Assembly: GCF_001425235.1 (NCBI RefSeq)
Contig: NZ_LMEA01000012.1
Span: 286,391-350,390 of the forward strand
DNA from: Devosia sp. Root413D1
GTDB taxonomy: Bacteria > Pseudomonadota > Alphaproteobacteria > Rhizobiales > Devosiaceae
Direction of reading: 5' to 3'
Length of the DNA stretch: 64,000 bases
Part shown: one piece after another, positions 25,051 to 34,120 of the stretch
Position numbering within the stretch: the stretch's first letter is position 1
How the letters are laid out: each line of letters opens with the position of its first letter
Made by a program: the position numbers and the translations under genes
Notes under the pieces: model-generated
Database searches by the model: none
Told to the model about the DNA's origin: nothing
What the model saw: only the letters and a program-made list of their open reading frames with translations

Positions 25051-26331
25051 TCATTTTCTGAGCAGCACGTCGACGCGAGTGCCCTGCCCCGGCTGGCTCT
25101 TGATGGTCAGTACGCCGTGATGGCGGGTAACGATGTGCTTGACGATGGCGAGGCCGAGGCCGGTGCCCTTCTTCTTGCGGCTGGTATCGGCATCGACGCG
25201 ATAGAAGCGTTCGGTGAGGCGCGGCACGTGCTCGGCGGCGACCCCAACGCCGTGATCGACTACCGAGACGATGGCATCGAAACCGCGACGACCGGCATCG
25301 GGCGACAGCGTAATGTCGATGGTATCCCCGTCGGCACCGTACTTGATGGCGTTGTCGATGAGGTTCTCGAACACCTCGTAGAGCTCGTCGCGATCGCCGC
25401 TGACGGTGACCGGTTCATCCGGCGCCTGCACCCTGAGCTTGGTGTCGGTATCTTCGGCGAGCTTGTTGAGGCCCTCGGCCACTTCGCGCAGCAACGCGCC
25501 CAGTTCGACCGGAGCGGTGGGCCGCATGTGCTGGCGCATCTCGATGCGGCTCAGCGACAGGAGATCCTCGATCAGCTTGGCCATACGGGCGGCCTGGCCG
25601 CGCATCAGCCCGAGGAAGCGCTCGCGGGCCTCCTTGTCGTTGGCGGCGGGGCCGAGCAGCGTATCGATGAAACCGACCAACGACGTCAGCGGGGTGCGGA
25701 GCTCATGGCTGGCATTGGCGATGAAATCGGTGCGCAGCATCTCGAGGCGCTTTTCCTCGGTCTGGCTCTGCAGCGTGATGACCAACACGCCATCATTGAG
25801 CGGATCGCCGGCGGCGAGCGGCGCCACGGTGGCCTTGTACCAGGTCTCGGTGGGGACAGTCTGGTGCAGCTCGATGGTCTGCGACGCGCCGAGCCGGGCG
25901 GCCTCGATGGCGGCGAGCAGTTGCGGAAAACGCATGGTGAAGGCGATCGGGCTGCCGGCGACGACACCGGGGAAGTGCCGCGCCGCGTGCCCGTTGAGAT
26001 GGACAATCACGCTGCGCCGGTCGATGACGATCGAGGGGTCGGGCAGCGCATCGGCAAAGTGCCGGACGGCATCGGCAAAGGCGAGCTCGGTGGTGCTGGC
26101 GCCGGGCGCCACGCCACTCGCCGACTCGCTAGTCTCCGGCACCACCGCGGCGATGGCGACGATGACGGCGTAGGCGAGGATGTCGAGCCAGGGATCGATG
26201 AGGTTGAGCCCGGCCAGGGTCATGAACACCAGGCCCATGGCGAGCAGCATCAGCAGCCGGCCGTAAAGCCGGGCCCTGACCGTATCGAGCCACGTGATCC
26301 CCGTCGCCGAGCGCTGCGCTTCTTCCGCCAT
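25051..26331 (-). CDS. phoR: Phosphate regulon sensor kinase PhoR
   Basis: Protein of 426 residues. Two N-terminal membrane helices (LLMLLAMGLVFMTLAGL and ILAYAVIVAIAAVV) and a PAS-like domain are followed by the H-box NASHELRTPLTSLVGF, an N-box ENLIDNAIKYG and G-boxes DHGVGV and GTGLGLAIVKHI. Start 26331 (MAEEAQ) has GGAAGG 5 bases upstream. It phosphorylates PhoB at low phosphate. It is first in the minus-strand pst set, with 209 bases before pstS. Confidence 0.95.
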   Translation of the reverse strand: MAEEAQRSATGITWLDTVRARLYGRLLMLLAMGLVFMTLAGLNLIDPWLDILAYAVIVAIAAVVPETSESASGVAPGASTTELAFADAVRHFADALPDPSIVIDRRSVIVHLNGHAARHFPGVVAGSPIAFTMRFPQLLAAIEAARLGASQTIELHQTVPTETWYKATVAPLAAGDPLNDGVLVITLQSQTEEKRLEMLRTDFIANASHELRTPLTSLVGFIDTLLGPAANDKEARERFLGLMRGQAARMAKLIEDLLSLSRIEMRQHMRPTAPVELGALLREVAEGLNKLAEDTDTKLRVQAPDEPVTVSGDRDELYEVFENLIDNAIKYGADGDTIDITLSPDAGRRGFDAIVSVVDHGVGVAAEHVPRLTERFYRVDADTSRKKKGTGLGLAIVKHIVTRHHGVLTIKSQPGQGTRVDVLLRK

Positions 26332-26400
26332 CGAGCCTTCCTTGGAGCCCACGGGGCGATTCACCCCGGCTTGCCAGACGGGGGTGTTCATAGCACGGTT

Positions 26401-26418
26401 GTGACACCGTCATGACAG
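26401..26418 (-). promoter_or_regulatory. Pho box between phoR and ppk2
   Basis: The minus strand reads CTGTCAT-GACG-GTGTCAC, two 7-base half-sites with a 4-base spacer, an almost exact PhoB box. It lies 69 bases before the phoR start and 16 bases before the divergent polyphosphate kinase gene, so PhoB could affect both. Confidence 0.75.
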
Positions 26419-26434
26419 GCCACGGAGTTCGTTC

Positions 26435-27292
26435 ATGTCCGACGCATTGGAGGGCTTCGACCTCGAAGACCCGGTGCTGCCCCGCTCGATCAAAAAGAAG
26501 GCGCTCGAAAGCGGGGGCTTTCCCTATGACGAGAAGCTGGATTCGGACGTCTACGAGGCCGAGATGCTGCAGGTGCAGCGGCAGCTGGCGCTGCTGCAGC
26601 ACGATCAGCAGAAGACCGGCAAGCGGATCGTCATCGTGTTCGAGGGGCGCGACGCGGCCGGCAAGGGTGGCTCGATCGCCAGCTATCTCGAGAACCTCAA
26701 CCCCCGCTTCAACATGTCGGTCGCCCTGCCCAAGCCATCGGATCGCGAACGCACGCAATGGTACTTCCAGCGCTATGTCGACTGGATGCCGGCGGCGGGC
26801 GAGCAGGTGCTGTTCGACCGCTCCTGGTACAACCGGGCGGGCGTCGAGCCGGTGATGGGGTTCTGCACACCGGAGGAGACCACGCGCTTCCTCGGGGCGG
26901 TGCCGGATTTCGAGAAGATGCTGGTGGAGGACGGCATCCACCTGTTCAAATTCTGGCTGACCATCGGCCGTGAGATGCAGCTGAAGCGCTTTCACGACCG
27001 GCGGCATGATCCGCTGAAGGTGTGGAAACTGTCGCCGATCGACCTCGAGGCGCTGAAGCGCTTCGACGATTACACCAAAGCGCGCAACCGCATGCTGGAG
27101 GCGAGCCACACCGAGCATGCGCCGTGGCGGATCGTGTTCAACAACGACAAGAAGCGCGGGCGGCTGGGGATCATCCGTTCCGTGCTGCAGGCGCTCAGTT
27201 ATGAGGGCAAGGACGACAAGCTGATCGGCGCGGTGGACGGCAAGATTGTCGTCGCGCCGCAGGCCTTCATGAAGTCCCACAGCGAGATGTAG
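26435..27292 (+). CDS. ppk2: Polyphosphate kinase 2 family protein (class I type)
   Basis: Protein of 285 residues, single PPK2 domain. Walker A FEGRDAAGKGG, Walker B-like VLFDRSWYNRAGVE and the lid arginines (KRFHDRRHDPLKVWKLSPID) are all present. PPK2 enzymes use polyphosphate to phosphorylate nucleoside di- or monophosphates. GGAG is about 9 bases upstream. The position next to phoR with a shared Pho box ties it to phosphate limitation. Confidence 0.93.
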   Translation: MSDALEGFDLEDPVLPRSIKKKALESGGFPYDEKLDSDVYEAEMLQVQRQLALLQHDQQKTGKRIVIVFEGRDAAGKGGSIASYLENLNPRFNMSVALPKPSDRERTQWYFQRYVDWMPAAGEQVLFDRSWYNRAGVEPVMGFCTPEETTRFLGAVPDFEKMLVEDGIHLFKFWLTIGREMQLKRFHDRRHDPLKVWKLSPIDLEALKRFDDYTKARNRMLEASHTEHAPWRIVFNNDKKRGRLGIIRSVLQALSYEGKDDKLIGAVDGKIVVAPQAFMKSHSEM

Positions 27293-27417
27293 CGGGTGGA
27301 TTGACCAGACGGTCAAAAACCCGTCAACTGCTCGTTAACGAACCGTACGGAAGCCTCGTACGGCGCGAACAGCAGGGGCGAAGGCTTTGGGGGCCGGCAC
27401 GTCCCACAGGGGTCAGT

Positions 27418-28254
27418 ATGGTGGGCCACGAGGCCGGCGCGAACCACGAGGCGAGCGTCATTCCGCCAGTGCTGGTGTTCAACACCGAGGGGCGATCGCC
27501 TTTCGTGCTGGCCTGCGACCATGCCTCGAACCGCTTCCCCGACCACTATGGTGACCTTGGCCTGACGCCGCACCAGCGGCTGATGCATGTCGCCTGGGAC
27601 CCGGGCGCGATGGCGGTGGCGCTCGGGCTCAGCGAGTTGCTCGACGCGCCATTGGTGGCCTCGACGGTCAGCCGGCTGGTGATCGACTGCAACCGCGACC
27701 ATGACGCGCCGGACCTGATCCCGGTGGTGTCGGAGCGAACCGACATCCCCGGCAACAAGGGGATCGGCGACAACGAGCGGGCGGAGCGGATCGGGGCGTA
27801 CCACGCGCCGTTTCATAGGGCGCTGCAGGATGTGCTCGACCGACGCAAGGCCGCGGGGATCGAGACGGTGCTGGTGACGGTGCATTCGTTCACCCCGGTC
27901 TACAAGGATGTGCCGCGGCCATGGCCGATCGGGCTGATCCACGGACGGGACGATCGGTTCACCGCGGCGCTGCGCGAGGCGCTGGCGGCCGACGAGGCGA
28001 GCCTCGATATCGGCTGGAACCAGCCCTACTCGGCGCTCAACGGCGTCACCTACACCCTTGAGCATCACGGCGACGGGCGAGGACTCGAATCGTCGATGAT
28101 CGAGATCCGGCACAACGAAATTCTCGAACCAGAAGGGGTGAGCCTGTGGGCCGCCCGGCTGGCCCGCTGCCTCACTGCCGCGCTTGGGTCGCGCGGCGGG
28201 GCAGCGGCTACATCGCCGACCGACCAGAACACGTCAGTTCACAGGAGGGTTTGA
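27418..28254 (+). CDS. N-formylglutamate amidohydrolase family protein
   Basis: Protein of 278 residues with the family pattern FVLACDHASNRFP, SRLVIDCNRDHDAPDLIP, TVHSFTPVYK and LEHHGDGRGLESSMIEIRHN, which carry the zinc ligands and substrate Arg. The classical reaction is N-formylglutamate to glutamate and formate, but no hut genes are near. It starts an operon with a permease, a glutamine-synthetase-like ligase and two dehydrogenases, so hydrolysis of a gamma-glutamyl amide is a plausible alternative. Start 27418 has AGGGG 5 bases upstream. The stop overlaps the permease start (TGATG). Confidence 0.85.
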   Translation: MVGHEAGANHEASVIPPVLVFNTEGRSPFVLACDHASNRFPDHYGDLGLTPHQRLMHVAWDPGAMAVALGLSELLDAPLVASTVSRLVIDCNRDHDAPDLIPVVSERTDIPGNKGIGDNERAERIGAYHAPFHRALQDVLDRRKAAGIETVLVTVHSFTPVYKDVPRPWPIGLIHGRDDRFTAALREALAADEASLDIGWNQPYSALNGVTYTLEHHGDGRGLESSMIEIRHNEILEPEGVSLWAARLARCLTAALGSRGGAAATSPTDQNTSVHRRV

Positions 28255-29777
28255 TGGCTGACATTCCGTCTAGTGCCACGGGCACGCAGGCGGGTGGTGT
28301 GAAATACGCCAGCCGCGACAAGACCTATTTCGAAAAGCGCGGCCTGCAGCGCTATGCCGGCATCTGGTCACTCTGGGCGCTGGGCGTCGGCGCGGTGATC
28401 TCGGGCCACTTTTCGGGCTGGAATTTCGGCTTCGCCACCGGCGGCTGGGGCGGCATGCTGGTGGCCGGCATCATCATTGCCATCATGTATCTGGGCCTGA
28501 CCTTCTCGATCGCCGAGATGAGCCCGGCGCTGCCCCATACCGGCGCCGCCTACTCGTTCGCTCGCAGTTCGATGGGGCCCTGGGGTGGGTTCGTCACCGG
28601 GCTGTTCGAGAACGTCGAGTACGTGCTGACGCCGGCGGTGATCTGCACGTTCATCTCGGCGTATTTCGGCTCGATCACCGGGCTCGATACATCGCTCTAC
28701 CCGGTCTTATGGATCGTGTTCTACGCCATCTTCCTCGCGCTCAACATTTTCGGGGTGGCGCTGAGCTACAAGGTGACGCTGGCGGTGACGCTGATCTCCT
28801 TGGCGGGGCTGGCGTTCTTCTACATCAGCGCCTTCGGACATATCGACTTCTCACGCTGGGCGCTGAACATCGCGCCTGATGGCTCCGAGCTGCCGGAAGG
28901 CGGTGGCGATTGGTTCCCCAAGGGCTTTGGCGGCGTGCTCGCCACCCTGCCCTTCGCGGTCTGGCTGTTCCTCGCCATCGAGCAGGTGCCGCTGGCAGCC
29001 GAGGAATCGGTCGATCCGAAGCGCGATATGCCGCGTGGCATCATGCTGGGCTTTGCGACGCTGGCGCTCTCGGCCTTCCTCGTGGTGCTGCTCAACCCCT
29101 CGATCGCAGGGGTCGGTTCGTTCGCGCTGGGCTCGTCGCTGGAGCCGGCGCTCGACGGTATCCGCGCCATGTTCCCGGATGTGGGCTGGGCCGCTTCGGC
29201 CTTCGGCGTCGTGGCGCTGATCGGCCTCGTCGCCTCGTTCCACACCATCCTCTACGCCCAGGGCCGGCAGGTCTATTCGCTGAGCCGCGCCGGCTACTTC
29301 CCGTCGGCGCTGTCGGAGACGCATGCCAAGTACAAGACCCCGCATTTCGCCATGATCGCGGGCGCGGCGCTGGGTCTCGGCGTGATGCTGGTGATCTGGT
29401 ACGCCAATGGCGGCGGCGGCGGTGGCGAAACGCAGCTGGGTGACGACATCATCGGTTCGGTGCTGCTCAACATGGCGGTGTTCGGTGCGATGCTGAGCTA
29501 TATCGCGCAGGCGCTGAGCTTCATCATCCTCAGGCGCAAGCTGCCCAACATCGAGCGGCCGTTCAAAAGCCCGGTGGGCGTTCCCGGTGCGGTGGTGACC
29601 ATCATCATCGCCGCCGTGACGCTGGGCTACCAGATCCAGGATCCGAACTTCTTCAAGGGCGTGATCTGGGTGATCGTCTGGTGCGCCGTCGGCATCGTCT
29701 ATTTCGCGCTGGTCGGCCGACACAAGCTCATCCTCTCGCCCGAGGAAGAGTTCGCGCTCGAACACGCCAAGAAATAG
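28254..29777 (+). CDS. APC family amine/amino acid permease (ethanolamine permease-like)
   Basis: Protein of 507 residues with about 12 membrane helices. The conserved first segment is LWALGVGAVISGHFSGWNFGFA, with SIAEMSPALPHTGAAYSFAR and AIEQVPLAAEESVDPKRDMPRG, typical of the ethanolamine permease branch of the amino acid-polyamine-organocation family. GGAGG precedes the ATG at 28254, one base into the upstream stop. Inferred substrate is ethanolamine or a related amino alcohol, consistent with the downstream dehydrogenases. Confidence 0.85.
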   Translation: MADIPSSATGTQAGGVKYASRDKTYFEKRGLQRYAGIWSLWALGVGAVISGHFSGWNFGFATGGWGGMLVAGIIIAIMYLGLTFSIAEMSPALPHTGAAYSFARSSMGPWGGFVTGLFENVEYVLTPAVICTFISAYFGSITGLDTSLYPVLWIVFYAIFLALNIFGVALSYKVTLAVTLISLAGLAFFYISAFGHIDFSRWALNIAPDGSELPEGGGDWFPKGFGGVLATLPFAVWLFLAIEQVPLAAEESVDPKRDMPRGIMLGFATLALSAFLVVLLNPSIAGVGSFALGSSLEPALDGIRAMFPDVGWAASAFGVVALIGLVASFHTILYAQGRQVYSLSRAGYFPSALSETHAKYKTPHFAMIAGAALGLGVMLVIWYANGGGGGGETQLGDDIIGSVLLNMAVFGAMLSYIAQALSFIILRRKLPNIERPFKSPVGVPGAVVTIIIAAVTLGYQIQDPNFFKGVIWVIVWCAVGIVYFALVGRHKLILSPEEEFALEHAKK

Positions 29778-29782
29778 CGACC

Positions 29783-29815
29783 AAGGGGGCCGCGGCCCGG
29801 CGCTGCGGCCCCCTT
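29783..29815 (+). promoter_or_regulatory. Strong intercistronic hairpin between permease and ligase genes
   Basis: AAGGGGGCCGC-11 bases-GCGGCCCCCTT, an 11-bp perfect stem 6 bases after the permease stop, without a following T-tract. It may stabilise the upstream mRNA or reduce read-through. Confidence 0.6.
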
Positions 29816-29852
29816 ACCAACAACAAGACCAGCGTTCTGAGGGAGTTCTGCC

Positions 29853-31220
29853 ATGGCGCAAGCCGCCTATACGCTCGATCAACTGAAGGCCGACGTGAAA
29901 GCCGGCACCATCGACACCGTGCTGGTGGCGTTTCCCGACATGCAGGGCCGGCTGATCGGCAAGCGCTTCCAGGCCGAGTTCTTCCTCGACGGGGCGATCG
30001 ACGAGACGCATGGCTGCGACTACCTGCTCGCCAACGATATCGACATGGAGCCGGTGCCCGGCTACGAGGCGGCCAACTGGGCCAAGGGCTATGGCGATTT
30101 CGTCATGAAGCCCGACCTCGGGACACTGATGAAGGCGGCCTGGCTGGATGGCACGGCGATCATCCTCGCCGACCTCGTCGACCACCACCATCACGAGCCG
30201 ATCCCGCATAGCCCGCGCGCCATCCTCAAGGCGCAGCTGAAGCGGCTGGAAAAGCTCGGCCTGACGGCAAATTTCGCCTCGGAGCTGGAGTTCTACCTGT
30301 TCGACGAGAGCTTCCGCTCGGCCTGGGACAAGGGTTATCGGAACCTCACCACCGCCGGTTACTACATCCAGGATTACCACATCTTCCAGACCACCAAGGA
30401 AGAAGGGGTGCTGCGCGACATGCGGCGGCAGTTGCAGGCATCGGGCATTCCGGTGGAGAACTCGAAGGGCGAATGGGGCCCCGGCCAGGAAGAGCTAAAC
30501 GTGCGCTATGCGGATGCGCTGACCATGGCGGACCGGCATGTGGTGATGAAGAACGCGATGAAGGAAATCGCGCATAACCACGGCAAAGCCATCACCTTCA
30601 TGGCCAAGTGGGATTTCGGCCTCGCCGGCTCATCGAGCCACATCCACATGAGCCTCGCCAAAGCCGGCAAGAACGCCTTCATCGACAGCAAGGACAAGCT
30701 CGGCATGTCCGACCTGATGAAGCATTTCATGCAGGGGCTGCTGACCTATGCCGGCGACATCACCTATTTCCTCGCGCCATTCATAAACTCCTACAAGCGC
30801 TTCCAGGCCGGAACCTTCGCGCCGACCAAGGCGATCTGGTCGTCGGACAACCGCACGGCGGGGTTTCGCCTCTGCGGCGAAAACACCAAGGGGGTGCGCG
30901 TCGAGTGCCGGATCGGCGGGGCGGACCTCAACCCCTATCTCGCCTACGCGGCGCTGATCGCGGCCGGGCTGAAAGGGGTCGAGGACAAGCTGCCGCTGGA
31001 GCCGGCCTTCACCGGCGACGCCTATGTCGGCGAGAAGCTGCGGGAAGTGCACAAGACGCTGCGCGACGCGATCGCCGCGATGCAGAACTCGAGCATGCTG
31101 CGCGAGGCGTTCGGCGAGCCGGTGATCGGGCATTACGTGCATACCGGCAACTGGGAGCAGTTCGAATACGACCGGCGAGTCACCGATTGGGAGTTGAAGC
31201 GCGGGTTCGAGCGCAGCTAG
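29853..31220 (+). CDS. Glutamine synthetase-like gamma-glutamylamide synthetase
   Basis: Protein of 455 residues, glutamine synthetase catalytic fold with the short N-terminal beta-grasp part. Metal and ATP motifs are present: SELEFYLF, GPGQEELN, GSSSHIHMSL, NSYKRFQAGTFAP and NRTAGFRL. It lacks the adenylylation-loop context of housekeeping GlnA and stands in an amine-catabolic operon, so it should ligate glutamate to an amine (GlnT/PuuA/IpuC-type reaction) rather than ammonia. GAGGGAG lies before the ATG. Confidence 0.87.
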   Translation: MAQAAYTLDQLKADVKAGTIDTVLVAFPDMQGRLIGKRFQAEFFLDGAIDETHGCDYLLANDIDMEPVPGYEAANWAKGYGDFVMKPDLGTLMKAAWLDGTAIILADLVDHHHHEPIPHSPRAILKAQLKRLEKLGLTANFASELEFYLFDESFRSAWDKGYRNLTTAGYYIQDYHIFQTTKEEGVLRDMRRQLQASGIPVENSKGEWGPGQEELNVRYADALTMADRHVVMKNAMKEIAHNHGKAITFMAKWDFGLAGSSSHIHMSLAKAGKNAFIDSKDKLGMSDLMKHFMQGLLTYAGDITYFLAPFINSYKRFQAGTFAPTKAIWSSDNRTAGFRLCGENTKGVRVECRIGGADLNPYLAYAALIAAGLKGVEDKLPLEPAFTGDAYVGEKLREVHKTLRDAIAAMQNSSMLREAFGEPVIGHYVHTGNWEQFEYDRRVTDWELKRGFERS

Positions 31221-31249
31221 AACTCCGGGCACAACGACATAGGTGACAG

Positions 31250-32632
31250 ATGACCGACAGGGTCCAGATCGTCTCGCCCATCGATGGGCGCGTGTATGCC
31301 GAGCGCAAGGTCGCAACGGGCGCTGAGATCGACGCAGCGGTGGCCAAGACCCGGCGGGCCCGCGAGGTGTGGGCCGAGGTGACGGTCAAGGAGCGGGTGA
31401 AGTTCCTCGAGCACTTCCTCGATGCGCTGCTCGCCAGAAACGACGAGATCGTACCGGAGCTGGCCTGGCAGATGGGCCGGCCGGTGCGCTATGGCGGGGA
31501 GAAGCGCGGCGTCGAAGAACGCTCGCGCCATATGATCGGCATTGCCGAGGAGAGCCTCAAACCCTCGATGCGGCCGGACAAGCCCGGCTTCACGCGCTGG
31601 ATCGCGCGCGAGCCGCTGGGCACGGTGATGGTGATCGCACCGTGGAACTACCCCTATCTGACGGCGATCAACACGATCGTGCCGGCGCTGATGGCGGGCA
31701 ACGCGGTGCTCCTGAAGCATGCGTCGCAGACGCTGCTGGTGGGCGAGCGCTTCGCCGAGGCGTTCCAGGCGGCCGGAATGCCGGACGGGCTGTTCCAGAA
31801 CCTGGTGCTGAACCACGGCGATACCGAAAAGCTGATCGGCTCGGGCAAGATCGACCACATCAATTTCACCGGCTCGGTGGAAGGCGGGCGGCGGATCGAG
31901 CGCGCTGCAGCGGGGACCTTTGCAACGCTGGGGCTGGAGCTCGGCGGCAAGGACCCGGCCTATGTGCGCGAAGATGCGAACCTGACGCACGCGGTGGAGA
32001 ACCTGGTCGACGGCTCGTTCTTCAATTCCGGGCAGAGCTGCTGCGGGGTGGAGCGCATCTACGTGCACGCCTCGGTCTATGACCGCTTCGTCAAGGATTT
32101 TGTCGAGAACGCCCGGAGCTGGACGCTGGGTAACCCGCTCGACGCCGACACCATGGTCGGGCCGATGGCGACGCCTCGCTTTGCCGACCTGGTGCGCGGG
32201 CAGACGCTGGAAGCGCTGCGGAAGGGCGCCAAGGCGCATCTCAATACGAAGCACGACCTCGACGAGGAGAGCTCGCCTTACTTGGCGCCGGAAGTGCTGA
32301 CCAACGTCAACCACCAGATGGCGGTGATGCGCGAGGAGAGTTTTGGGCCGGTGGTCGGCATCATGAAAGTGCGCGACGACGCCGAGGCGATCGAGCTGAT
32401 GAATGACAGCCCGTATGGGTTGACCGCCTCGATCTGGACCGAAGATCTCGAGGCGGCGGCCAAGCTCGGTGCGAAAGTCGAGACCGGCACGGTGTTCGCC
32501 AACCGCTGCGACTATCTCGATCCGGCGCTGGTGTGGACCGGGGTCAAGGAAACCGGCAAAGGCGGCGCGCTGAGCGAGATCGGCTATGCCAACCTGACGC
32601 AGCCCAAGAGCTATCATTTGAAGAAGGTGTGA
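31250..32632 (+). CDS. NAD(P)-dependent aldehyde dehydrogenase
   Basis: Protein of 460 residues. Visible are APWNYPYLTAIN (cofactor and catalytic Asn), FTGSVEGGRRI, the general base Glu in LELGGKDPAYV and the nucleophile Cys in NSGQSCCGVERIYV. It lies 29 bases after the glutamine-synthetase-like gene with AGGTGAC before the ATG. I infer that it oxidises the gamma-glutamylated amino aldehyde made by the iron alcohol dehydrogenase downstream. Confidence 0.9.
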   Translation: MTDRVQIVSPIDGRVYAERKVATGAEIDAAVAKTRRAREVWAEVTVKERVKFLEHFLDALLARNDEIVPELAWQMGRPVRYGGEKRGVEERSRHMIGIAEESLKPSMRPDKPGFTRWIAREPLGTVMVIAPWNYPYLTAINTIVPALMAGNAVLLKHASQTLLVGERFAEAFQAAGMPDGLFQNLVLNHGDTEKLIGSGKIDHINFTGSVEGGRRIERAAAGTFATLGLELGGKDPAYVREDANLTHAVENLVDGSFFNSGQSCCGVERIYVHASVYDRFVKDFVENARSWTLGNPLDADTMVGPMATPRFADLVRGQTLEALRKGAKAHLNTKHDLDEESSPYLAPEVLTNVNHQMAVMREESFGPVVGIMKVRDDAEAIELMNDSPYGLTASIWTEDLEAAAKLGAKVETGTVFANRCDYLDPALVWTGVKETGKGGALSEIGYANLTQPKSYHLKKV

Positions 32633-32670
32633 GGCATCGCCTCATCGTTGGGCCACGGTTGGTGCCACCC

Positions 32671-32759
32671 CCACCGGGTCATTCCCGCGAAAGCGGGAAA
32701 CCCCGTTGGGGGGTGAGACGTAAACAGAGATCCCCGCTTTCGCGGGAATGACCCGGTGG
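32671..32759. repeat. Intergenic palindromic repeat (GTCATTCCCGCGAAAGCGGG family)
   Basis: Inverted arms at 32671-32699 and 32731-32759, each containing ATTCCCGCGAAAGCGGG or its complement. A second copy is at 59441-59523. It lies inside the presumed amine operon, between the aldehyde and alcohol dehydrogenase genes. Confidence 0.8.
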
Positions 32760-32785
32760 AGAACTGGGCTATCGGGAGAGCGGGA

Positions 32786-33943
32786 ATGACGACCAAGGCC
32801 AACTGGAATTACCCCACCGCCGTGAAGTTCGGCGCCGGCCGCATTGCGGAACTACCGGAGGCGTTGAAGGCGGCGGGGATTGCGCGGCCGCTGCTGGTGA
32901 CCGATGCCGGGCTAGCGAGTTTGCCGGTGACACAGAACACGCTGAAGCTGCTGCGCGATGCCGGCTTCGAGGTCGGCGTGTTCGCCGATGTGAAGCCCAA
33001 CCCGATCTCGGCCAACGTCAATGCCGGCATCGAGGTGCTGCGCAAAGGCGGGCATGACGGGGTGATCGCCTTCGGCGGCGGTTCCGGGCTCGACACCGGC
33101 AAGGTGATCGCCTTCATGGCCGGACAGACCCGGCCGATGTGGGATTTCGAGGATATCGGCGACTGGTGGACCCGCGCCGACCCCAAGGGGATTTTCCCGA
33201 TCGTCGCGGTGCCGACCACCGCCGGGACCGGCTCGGAGGTCGGCCGCGCCGGGGTGATCACCGACGAGACGACGCACACCAAGAAGGTGATCTTCCACCC
33301 GCTGATGATGCCCAGGGTGGTGATCGCCGATCCCGAACTGACGGTCGGCATGCCGACTTTCATTACCGTGGGTACCGGGTTCGATGCGCTGGCGCATTGC
33401 CTCGAGGCCTATTGCGCCAAGGGCTATCACCCGCTGGCTGACGGCATCGCCGTGGAAGGGGTGCGGCTGGCACTCGAGAACCTGCCCAAGGTGGTGGAGA
33501 ACCCCAACGATATCGAAGCGCGTGGTCACCTGATGAGTGCGGCAGCGATGGGGGCGGCGGCGTTCCAGAAGGGGCTGGGCGCCATCCATTCGCTGAGCCA
33601 CCCGGTGGGCTCGCTCTACGACACGCATCACGGCATGACCAATGCGGTGTTCATGCCCTATGTGCTGGTGGCCAACCGCGATGCGATCGAAGCCAAGATC
33701 GCCCGGCTCGCTGCCTATTGCGGGCTCTCGCCCAACTTCGACGCGTTCCTCCGCGCCATCAACGGGTTGCGCGCCCGGCTCAACGTTCCCAACACGTTGA
33801 AGGACTTCAAGGTGAGCGGCGAGAAGCGCGAGCTGATCGGCGACATGGCGATCGTCGATCCGACGGCGGGCGGCAACCCGGTGGAACTGACCAAGAAGCT
33901 GGCACTGGAGATTTTTGACCGGGCGATGGAGGGGCGGCTTTAG
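32786..33943 (+). CDS. Iron-containing alcohol dehydrogenase
   Basis: Protein of 385 residues, group III alcohol dehydrogenase. The NAD-binding motif GGGSGLDTGKV and the metal-site segments GTGFDALAHCLEAYCAKGYHP and HSLSHPVGSLYDTHHG are intact. Start 32786 has GGAGAG 5 bases upstream. It follows the aldehyde dehydrogenase after a palindromic repeat. Likely oxidises the hydroxyl of an amino-alcohol conjugate. Confidence 0.9.
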   Translation: MTTKANWNYPTAVKFGAGRIAELPEALKAAGIARPLLVTDAGLASLPVTQNTLKLLRDAGFEVGVFADVKPNPISANVNAGIEVLRKGGHDGVIAFGGGSGLDTGKVIAFMAGQTRPMWDFEDIGDWWTRADPKGIFPIVAVPTTAGTGSEVGRAGVITDETTHTKKVIFHPLMMPRVVIADPELTVGMPTFITVGTGFDALAHCLEAYCAKGYHPLADGIAVEGVRLALENLPKVVENPNDIEARGHLMSAAAMGAAAFQKGLGAIHSLSHPVGSLYDTHHGMTNAVFMPYVLVANRDAIEAKIARLAAYCGLSPNFDAFLRAINGLRARLNVPNTLKDFKVSGEKRELIGDMAIVDPTAGGNPVELTKKLALEIFDRAMEGRL

Positions 33944-33989
33944 TCGCTCCTCGCTGACGCTCGGATCGCGCATCGCAAGCGATGCGATA

Positions 33990-34117
33990 CCCCTCATCCG
34001 GCGCTGCGCGCCACCTTCTCCCTCAAGGGGAGAAGGTCGCAGCGGCGCGATCTAGCCCTTCTGCCCTCTCCCCTTGAGGGAGAGGGTGGCTCGGCGAAGC
34101 CGAGACGGGTGAGGGGC
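33990..34117. repeat. Intergenic palindromic repeat (CTCCCTCAAGGGGAG variant)
   Basis: CCTTCTCCCTCAAGGGGAGA and the counterpart CTCTCCCCTTGAGGGAGAGG, with outer arms CCCCTCATCCGGC and GCCGAGACGGGTGAGGGG. It lies between the convergent iron alcohol dehydrogenase and mannitol dehydrogenase genes and fills most of that gap. Confidence 0.75.
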
Positions 34118-34120
34118 AGG

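Noticed and set aside
29783-29815. Intrinsic terminator between the permease and glutamine-synthetase-like genes
   Set aside because: The stem is strong but no T-tract follows, and the flanking genes appear to form one operon; kept as a hairpin only.
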